From contig NTHE01000014.1 in assembly GCA_002551355.1 (NCBI GenBank), positions 62,001 to 126,000 on the forward strand: a stretch of DNA of 64,000 nucleotides, in the 5' to 3' direction. This document shows, in pieces, positions 58,371 to 64,000 of this stretch. Within the stretch, counting starts at the first letter, position 1, and each line of letters opens with the position of its first letter. The DNA is from Streptomyces sp. man185 (GTDB taxonomy: Bacteria; Actinomycetota; Actinomycetes; Streptomycetales; Streptomycetaceae). A program made the translations under genes and the position numbers. The notes beneath the pieces were generated by a model, which was given only the letters and a program-made list of their open reading frames with translations, did no database searches and was not told the DNA's origin.

Positions 58371-60875
58371 TCACCCCCGCCGCACTCTCCCCGCGATCCG
58401 GCGGCCCAGACGGCCCAGTGTGCTCGAACGGTTCCAGTCCCGGAAGGCGTCGGCCCGGCCGCTGCTGCCCGTGCGGCCCACCGTCGCCTCGACCTCCGCG
58501 ACGTCCTCGGCCGACATGGCGCGGACGGCGGGGCGCAGGACCTCGTCGAGGAGGGCGGCGGCCACCGGGGGCCAGGCCTTGCCCGCGTGCGGGTGGGCGG
58601 TCCAGACGGTGAAGCAGTCCGCCGCGTAGGCGGGCTGGGTGCGCAGCCGGGTCCGTACGGTCTCCGTCCGGGCGGTGCGGTCGTACGCGGCGATCAGCTC
58701 GGCGTCGTCGCCGTGGACGAAGTCGTACAGCTCCGCCCCCGGGCGGTCCGGGGCCAGCAGCCGTTCGACCAGGGCCGCGTGCGCCCGCTCCCGGAGCGCC
58801 GGTTCGACCGGCTCCGCCTGGGCGCACAGGGTGCGGACCGTCTCGGCCCAGCCGGGTTCCGGTGCGCCGGTGCGCAGTTCGCGGACCAGGTCCAGCAGCA
58901 GGAGGCCCGCCCGCTCCCGGCCGCCGATCTCCCCGGGGAAGCCGCGCAGCAGGTCATGGGCGAGGGCGGCCGCCTCGTCGGTGCTCGCAGCGGACGGACC
59001 GGCGGAGGGCGTCCCGGTGGCGGACGGCTCCGCGGCGGACGCGCCGAGCGCCGCGTCGACCAGGCGGACCCACGTACCGGCCACGCGGTGCGAGTCCGAG
59101 GTGGCCGCGTCCAGCAGGAGGCGGGCCTCCTCCACCGTCGGGGCCCGGTCCTCCCACACCAGGCCCACGCCCGTGCGCAGGACGAGCGGTTCGGCGAAGG
59201 GGGAGAGGCCGGCCGCGCGCAGCACCCGGTGCCAGACCGCCCCCCGGTCTCCGCCCAGCGTCGCCATCGCCCCCGGCACCTCGGCGCACATCCGCAGATG
59301 CGGCAACGCCTGCGTCCCCGTGAACGGCAGCGCCACCCGCTCCAGGAACCGGGCCACCGCCCCCGGGTCCTGAGGAGCGATCCGGTCCAGCGCGCCGAGC
59401 AACGCCGTCCGCACCTCGAACTGCTCGTCCAGGAGCTCCAACAGGGTTGCCGCGAAGCTCGGAGCGCCCTTGGCCCCTTCCTCTTCCCGTACCGCCGCCT
59501 CTGCCAGCAGTGCGGGCGCCAGCCGGTCCACGACCCCCGGCAGCGACTCCGTGCCGTCCACGCCCAGCAGCCGTGCCACCCGCAGCAGTTGTACGGTCCG
59601 CGCCACCGAGCGGGACCCGGACGCGTCGGCCAGCTCGGTGAGGATCTCCGGGCCGAGCCGCTCCGCGACCGCCGCCCCCTCCGGGCCCACGAACGCGTCC
59701 CGGCGCGGCAGTTCCAGCGACCCGTTGCCGCCCCGTACCGCCTCCGTGACCAGCATGGCCGCGAGCGGGGCGGTCACCGACGCCGGGCAGCGGCCTTCCA
59801 GCGCGCCGAACAGCCGCCCGGCCGCGTCGAATTCGGAGCTCGTACGGTCGTCGATGCCGGGGGAGGTGAGGGCGTCGACCAGCTGGCCCGTGCGCTTGGC
59901 GTCCAGGGCGTAGGGGCGGTCGGCGGCCCAGCCGGCCGCCGCCGCGCGTCCGTCCGGGCCGAGCGCGATCCCCGCGCACAGGGCCGTCACCGCCAACGGC
60001 CCTGCGCCGAAGGGCTCCCCGGGCAGTTCCCGCGCCTCCCGGAACAGCTCCGGCGACCGGCTCCGCCAGATCCGTGCCGCCGTCGTCGCCCACACGTCGT
60101 CCGTACCGCCGCCTGCCGGGGGCTGTCCCGCGCACGCGTGCACCCGCAGACCCGCCGCCCGGGCCGCCTCCGCGTCCTCCGGCAGCACCCCTGCCACCCG
60201 CGCCGCCGAACTCTCCGGCCGCCGGGTGTACGTGGTGAACGTCAGCCGCTCCGCGCTCTCCCTCGGCAGGGTCACGGACGCGAGGCCCAGCCACCGGGCC
60301 ACGTCCGCGCACTGCCGCTCCACCAGCACCACCGGCCGCCCGCCGGGCGGCTCCGCGTCGCTCGCCCGGCGCAGATCCGCCAGTACGGCGGCGAGCCAGG
60401 GGCCGCGCGACACGGCGAAGTCGTCCAGGCCTTCGGAGACCGCCGCGGCCCCCGGGGGCAGCGCCAGCGGGTCCGGTATCGCGCCGCCGGGCGTCGCCGC
60501 CACCCAGTGCGGGGACCGCCACGTCTCGACCGGCAGCCGGTCTCCCGGCAGCGGCACCCCCGGCGGCAGGTGCACCGCGTGCGCGTGGAACCGGACCCCC
60601 GCCCCCGTACCGCCGCCGGTGTCCCGCACCGGGGCCGTCCGGGACACCAGGCGGCTGCCGTCGGAGAGGGCGGCGTACGTGAACGCCTGCGGCAGCGAGC
60701 GCAGTTCGCCGTCCGACGGGCGGTCGGGAACGCCTTCGGGCAGCTCGTAGCGCACCAAGGGCTCGATCTCCGCCAGCAGCGCCCCGGACACTCCGGGACC
60801 GACCGCCGTGAACCGGCCCGCCGCTCCCTCGTCCCCCGGCGCGGCCGAGGTGTAGTGCACCTGTGCAAGGCTCAT
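58371..60875 (-). CDS. GTPase-associated protein 1 (GAP1)-related protein
   Basis: A large 834-aa cytoplasmic protein. MSLAQVHYTSAAPGDEGAAG, ALSDGSRLVSRT and RFHAHAVHLPPG match the N-terminal (type 2) GAP1 domain as I recall it. A middle helical region and a long Ala/Leu/Glu-rich C-terminal helical-repeat region follow. Such proteins are described beside small GTPases in predicted conflict or signalling systems of actinomycetes. Here no GTPase, vWA or peptidase partner is adjacent, so it is an orphan. ATG 60875 is chosen by family similarity; the frame continues upstream. Confidence 0.7.
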   Translation of the reverse strand: MSLAQVHYTSAAPGDEGAAGRFTAVGPGVSGALLAEIEPLVRYELPEGVPDRPSDGELRSLPQAFTYAALSDGSRLVSRTAPVRDTGGGTGAGVRFHAHAVHLPPGVPLPGDRLPVETWRSPHWVAATPGGAIPDPLALPPGAAAVSEGLDDFAVSRGPWLAAVLADLRRASDAEPPGGRPVVLVERQCADVARWLGLASVTLPRESAERLTFTTYTRRPESSAARVAGVLPEDAEAARAAGLRVHACAGQPPAGGGTDDVWATTAARIWRSRSPELFREARELPGEPFGAGPLAVTALCAGIALGPDGRAAAAGWAADRPYALDAKRTGQLVDALTSPGIDDRTSSEFDAAGRLFGALEGRCPASVTAPLAAMLVTEAVRGGNGSLELPRRDAFVGPEGAAVAERLGPEILTELADASGSRSVARTVQLLRVARLLGVDGTESLPGVVDRLAPALLAEAAVREEEGAKGAPSFAATLLELLDEQFEVRTALLGALDRIAPQDPGAVARFLERVALPFTGTQALPHLRMCAEVPGAMATLGGDRGAVWHRVLRAAGLSPFAEPLVLRTGVGLVWEDRAPTVEEARLLLDAATSDSHRVAGTWVRLVDAALGASAAEPSATGTPSAGPSAASTDEAAALAHDLLRGFPGEIGGRERAGLLLLDLVRELRTGAPEPGWAETVRTLCAQAEPVEPALRERAHAALVERLLAPDRPGAELYDFVHGDDAELIAAYDRTARTETVRTRLRTQPAYAADCFTVWTAHPHAGKAWPPVAAALLDEVLRPAVRAMSAEDVAEVEATVGRTGSSGRADAFRDWNRSSTLGRLGRRIAGRVRRG

Positions 60876-61041
60876 CTGTCGGCCCTCTTCGTCCTGCCGC
60901 GCCCGGTCCCCGTGCCCACCCCGTACGGCTGGGTCGGGGGGAGGAGTCCGCAGCCGCGGGGGCGACGTTATCAAGGACGGCCAGGTAATCCCCACGCTGC
61001 GTCAGGCGCTGGCCCGAGGGCGGCGGGGCTAGGTTGTCGGG

Positions 61042-61881
61042 ATGAGCGACGTAAGGCTTTCCGCAGGGGTGATCGACTACTGCGACACCGGCGGCGACGG
61101 GCCCGTGGTGGTTCTTCTGCACGGCGTGGCCATGGACGGTTCGCTGTGGGACCACGTCGTCGCCGGACTCGGGGACGGGGTGCGGTGCATCGTGCCGACC
61201 CTGCCGCTCGGCGGGCACCGCAGGGCGATGGACACCGGGGCCGACCTGTCCGTCCTCGGGGTCGCGCGGCTGGTCGCGGAGTTCCTTCAAGCCCTCCGCC
61301 TGGAGGACGTGACGCTGGTGCTGAACGACTGGGGCGGCGCTCAGGCCCTGGTCGCGGACGGGCGGGCCGACCGGATCGGCCGGCTCGTCATCACCTCCTG
61401 CGAGGCGTTCGACAACTATCCGCCCGGGCTGCCCGGGCGGAACCTCGCCGCGTTCGCCAGGCTGCCCGGAGGCCTCAGGGCCGCGTTCTCCCTCCTCCGG
61501 CTGAAGCCCGCCCGGCGGCTGCCCATGACCTGGGGATGGATGAGCAAGCGGCCCGTTCCGCACGCCACGATGGACCGGTGGTTCCGGCCGCTGCTGACCT
61601 CCCCGGAGATCCGGCGCGACCTGCGCGCCTATGTGCTCGGCGTACCGGAGAAGGCCGAACTCCTGCGCTGGACCGAGCAACTACGCACCTTCGACCGGCC
61701 CGCGCTGGTGCTCTGGGCGTCCGAGGACCGCGTCATGCCGCTCGACCACGGACGACGCCTCGCCGAAATCCTCCCGCGGGGGCGGTTGGTGGAGGTGGCC
61801 GACAGCTACACGCTCATCCCGCAGGACCGGCCGGACGTTCTCGTCGAGCACCTCCGGGCCTTCCTGGCGGAGACCGCCTGA
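61042..61881 (+). CDS. Alpha/beta-hydrolase, haloalkane dehalogenase-like, catalytic His missing
   Basis: A 279-aa hydrolase fold. The oxyanion motif is LLHGVAMDGSLWD, the nucleophile is an Asp in LVLNDWGGAQALV (as in haloalkane dehalogenases and epoxide hydrolases), and the acid is in WASEDRVMP. The place for the catalytic His reads VADSYTLIPQDRPD, without His. The protein may therefore be inactive or use another residue. TAGGTT lies exactly 6 bases before the ATG without a Shine-Dalgarno site, so translation is probably leaderless. It is divergent from the GAP1 gene. Confidence 0.75.
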   Translation: MSDVRLSAGVIDYCDTGGDGPVVVLLHGVAMDGSLWDHVVAGLGDGVRCIVPTLPLGGHRRAMDTGADLSVLGVARLVAEFLQALRLEDVTLVLNDWGGAQALVADGRADRIGRLVITSCEAFDNYPPGLPGRNLAAFARLPGGLRAAFSLLRLKPARRLPMTWGWMSKRPVPHATMDRWFRPLLTSPEIRRDLRAYVLGVPEKAELLRWTEQLRTFDRPALVLWASEDRVMPLDHGRRLAEILPRGRLVEVADSYTLIPQDRPDVLVEHLRAFLAETA

Positions 61882-62010
61882 CGGGGCCGGGGCGGCTGTC
61901 CGACGGGGCGCCCGCATGTCCCGATGAGGCAACAGTCCCCGGACACCACCACCACGGCGGGGCGGCGAACTTATGATCGACGCGGCGTCGAGGAGGAACG
62001 GGGAAACGCT

Positions 62011-62841
62011 GTGAGCCGTCACGTGCCGTTAAGAGGAGGGCGGCTCGCGCTGCCCCTGACCCTGGTGACCGTGCTGCTCGCCGGTTGCTCCGGTCCAGCG
62101 GACGACCCCGGGAAGGCCGAGAAGCGCGAAGCATCCGCGAGTGCGAGTGCCCGCGCGAACGGCGGCTCGGAATCCGGACCGTCCGCCGAGGCGACGAAGA
62201 CCCTCGACCCCGACCCGGCCCGGCTGCCCGAAACCCGGGCGGCGGCGCTCGACCTCATCGGCCGCGTCATCGCCGACCCCGACAGTTTCGGTTCCGGCGT
62301 GGTGAAGCGGAGCCCGTACGAGAGCGGCCCCGCGACCTGGCCCGTCCTCGGCGAGGACTGCGTCTGGCAGCAGCAGAAGCCCGGCCACGGCGTCCTGGCG
62401 ACCCTCAGCCGGTCGTTCGAAGTGCCCGCCTCACCGGGGAAGGGCCCGGTGCGGCTCGCCGCGACCGTCACCGTCCACCGCACCCGCGAGGGGGCGGCCT
62501 GGGAGGTGGCGGAGTCGATCGAGGAGTCGATGCGCTGCCCCACCCAGCAGTTGCGCGAGGGCGAGCTGATCGGCTCCCTGGTCGCGGGCGCGCTGTTCGG
62601 CGGCGAGGCCAACCAGAACAACTCCGACGACTTCCTGAGCGAGACGGGGCGTTATCAGAGCTCCGAGGTCGGCGGGCCGCACTACTACGCCTGGCAGCAG
62701 GCGCAGGTCCTGCAGTTCACCGTCGCCGTCACCGGCAAGGGGGCGAAGGGGCGCACCGAGCGGGAGATCGACGACCTGGTCGTCCAGGCGCAGGCCGCCA
62801 TGCTGGTGCAGCTCGGATCCGCCGTCGAGAAGCAGAGCTGA
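62011..62841 (+). CDS. Lipoprotein of unknown function
   Basis: A 276-aa exported protein. The lipobox is VLLAGC (Cys about residue 25), followed by a Lys/Ala/Ser-rich linker. The mature region begins about DPARLPETRAAALDLIGRVI and has no recognised fold; two Cys (GEDCVWQQ and SMRCPTQ) could form a disulfide. GTG 62011 lies after GGAACGGGG. It ends 9 bases before a Ser/Thr kinase gene, so it may be the extracellular partner or a co-regulated target of that kinase. Confidence 0.7.
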   Translation: MSRHVPLRGGRLALPLTLVTVLLAGCSGPADDPGKAEKREASASASARANGGSESGPSAEATKTLDPDPARLPETRAAALDLIGRVIADPDSFGSGVVKRSPYESGPATWPVLGEDCVWQQQKPGHGVLATLSRSFEVPASPGKGPVRLAATVTVHRTREGAAWEVAESIEESMRCPTQQLREGELIGSLVAGALFGGEANQNNSDDFLSETGRYQSSEVGGPHYYAWQQAQVLQFTVAVTGKGAKGRTEREIDDLVVQAQAAMLVQLGSAVEKQS

Positions 62842-62850
62842 GGCCGGGCG

Positions 62851-64000
62851 ATGGATGATCTGCGACCCACCGACCCCGCCCGGATCGGCGGACACCGGCT
62901 CCTCGGCCGCCTCGGAGCAGGCGGCATGGGCGTCGTCTACCTCGGGCGCACCGACGCCGGAGCGCTCGCAGCGATCAAGGTGATCCTGCCCGAGTACGCC
63001 GGGGACGAGGACTTCCGGGCCCGCTTCCGCCGCGAGGCCGAAGCCGCCCGCCGGGTCGACAGCCCGTGGGCCGTGCCCGTCACCGGAGCCGACACCGAGG
63101 CCGAACGCCCGTGGCTCGCGACCGAGTTCGTACCCGGGCCGACGCTCTCCGACGTCGTCGCCCGCCGCGGGCCGCTGCCCGTGCGCAGCGTGAGAGTCCT
63201 CGGCCGGCTGCTCGCCCGCGCCCTGGCCGCCGTGCACGCCGCCGGGCTCGTCCACCGCGACGTCAAACCGGGCAACGTCCTGCTGACGGCCGGCGGCCCC
63301 CGGCTGATCGACTTCGGGATCGCCCGCACCGCCGACGCCACCGCGCTCACCGCCACCGGACTGATCGTCGGCACCCCCGGCTTCCTCCCGCCCGAGCAGG
63401 CGTCGGGGAACCCCGAGCGGGCGTCCGGGAGCCCTGAGCAGGTGTCGTGGGACGCGGAGGCGGCGTCCGGGAGCCCTGAGCAGGTCTCGGGGGACTCCGA
63501 GGCGGCGTCCGGGAACCCCGGGCGGGCGGCCGGGAGTCCGGTCGGGTCCGCCGGGGACGTCTTCTCGCTCGGCTGCCTCCTCGCTTACGCGGCCACCGGC
63601 CGGCCGCCCTTCGGCAGCGGCGCGGTCGACGCCGTGCTCTACCGCACCGTGCACGACGCACCCGACCTGGACGGCATCCACGACGCCCCCCTGCGCACGC
63701 TGCTGGAGCGGTGCCTCGCCAAGAACCCAGGCGAGCGTCCGGCCGCCGCCGAGCTAGACACCCTGATCGCCGAGGAGGCACCCGCCGGAGCCGCCGCCGA
63801 CTGGCTGCCCGAGGACGTCGTCCGGATCATCGCGGAACGGGCCGCCGCGCTGCTGGCCCTGCCCGACATCGAGGCCACCGTGGCCGTCGCCGAGGAGCCC
63901 GAGCCCTCGCAACCCGACCCCGCCCGGCGGCGGTTCCTGCTGTTCGCGGCCGGCGGCGCCCTCGCCCTCGGCGCCGGAGCCTTCGCGGCCGTACGCCTCA
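62851..64000 (+). CDS. Serine/threonine protein kinase (PknB-like), 3' partial
   Basis: Hanks-type kinase running off the window after 383 codons. Motifs: Gly loop LGRLGAGGMGVVYLG, catalytic Lys in AAIKVIL, HRDVKPGNVLL (about 136), DFGIART (about 154) and the P+1 motif GTPGFLPPEQ (about 174-183). An insert of seven heptads (residues about 184-232) separates this motif from the conserved GDVFSLGCLLAYAATGRPPF. After the kinase domain an RRRFLLFAAGG stretch begins a membrane helix, so an extracellular sensor part probably lies beyond the window. It follows a lipoprotein gene by 9 bases. Confidence 0.9.
   Translation, partial: MDDLRPTDPARIGGHRLLGRLGAGGMGVVYLGRTDAGALAAIKVILPEYAGDEDFRARFRREAEAARRVDSPWAVPVTGADTEAERPWLATEFVPGPTLSDVVARRGPLPVRSVRVLGRLLARALAAVHAAGLVHRDVKPGNVLLTAGGPRLIDFGIARTADATALTATGLIVGTPGFLPPEQASGNPERASGSPEQVSWDAEAASGSPEQVSGDSEAASGNPGRAAGSPVGSAGDVFSLGCLLAYAATGRPPFGSGAVDAVLYRTVHDAPDLDGIHDAPLRTLLERCLAKNPGERPAAAELDTLIAEEAPAGAAADWLPEDVVRIIAERAAALLALPDIEATVAVAEEPEPSQPDPARRRFLLFAAGGALALGAGAFAAVRL
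63400..63546 (+). repeat. Seven 21-base tandem repeats inside the kinase gene
   Basis: Units begin at 63400, 63421, 63442, 63463, 63484, 63505 and 63526. They code ASGNPER, ASGSPEQ, VSWDAEA, ASGSPEQ, VSGDSEA, ASGNPGR and AAGSPVG. Two 23-base stretches (63421-63443 and 63463-63485) are identical, showing a higher-order period of 42 bases. Copy number is likely to differ between strains. Confidence 0.9.

Noticed and set aside
1..64000. CRISPR arrays, tRNA/rRNA genes, transposases, integrases, attachment sites
   Set aside because: None was recognised by reading; a tRNAscan or ISfinder search was not possible here.

Overview
The window is chromosomal DNA from a high-GC actinomycete, almost certainly a Streptomyces. 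The evidence is the strong third-position GC of the genes, the frequent GTG starts and 4-base start/stop overlaps, and the gene content. The order ngcG, rok7B7, xylFGH, dxs, fadB/fadA, rnd, hemE, hemY, hemQ, murC, msrB matches what I recall of the S. coelicolor SCO6007-SCO6061 region; this is recall and was not checked. No rRNA, tRNA, CRISPR array, prophage or insertion sequence was seen.

Layout. 1-9.5 kb: end of a GlcNAc/chitobiose-type ABC permease, a ROK repressor, a xylose-type ABC transporter (binding protein, single-domain ATPase, permease), DXP synthase and an amino-acid permease. 9.6-14.2 kb: cell-envelope genes (a membrane protein ending in a ChW-like domain, a NYN/PIN-type nuclease, an LCP transferase and a beta-propeller-like protein). 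14.3-21 kb: an operon with a strong candidate promoter, coding a GT2-TagF fusion and two tandem alpha/beta-hydrolase-like proteins with Ig-like tails, probably for a surface polymer. 22-25.4 kb: a two-gene beta-oxidation operon. 25.5-35.3 kb: a ferritin-like protein, RNase D, an orphan response regulator, a DUF3000 protein and the haem genes hemE, hemY and hemQ (coproporphyrin branch), with an FAD oxidoreductase and a DUF4349 lipoprotein between them. 35.4-41.3 kb: a secreted peptidase, then an overlapping pair made of a DUF692 (MNIO) enzyme and a TIGR04222-type membrane protein with a Cys/Gly/Ser tail, then DUF4142 and PTH2-like genes. 41.3-50.3 kb: AIM24, an ABC transporter reduced to a fused remnant, a zinc ribbon, a polysaccharide deacetylase, a PhoX phosphatase, OsmC, ZapE, a RibD-like reductase, murC and msrB. 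50.3-64 kb: a more variable stretch with a decayed toxin-antitoxin pair, a WhiJ-type regulator/DUF397/ATPase set, a MarR-VOC pair with a clear double operator, tandem unknown genes, a GTPase-associated protein 1 and a Ser/Thr kinase whose activation region carries a heptad-repeat insert.

The best candidate for an undescribed system is the MNIO/TIGR04222 pair. The enzyme appears fused to a DUF2063-like partner domain, and its overlapping neighbour ends in a membrane-anchored tail with eight cysteines. Together they look like a post-translational modification system acting on a membrane-tethered substrate. Secondary candidates are the GT2-TagF/XcbB-like surface-polymer operon, the kinase repeat insert and a group of apparently leaderless genes.
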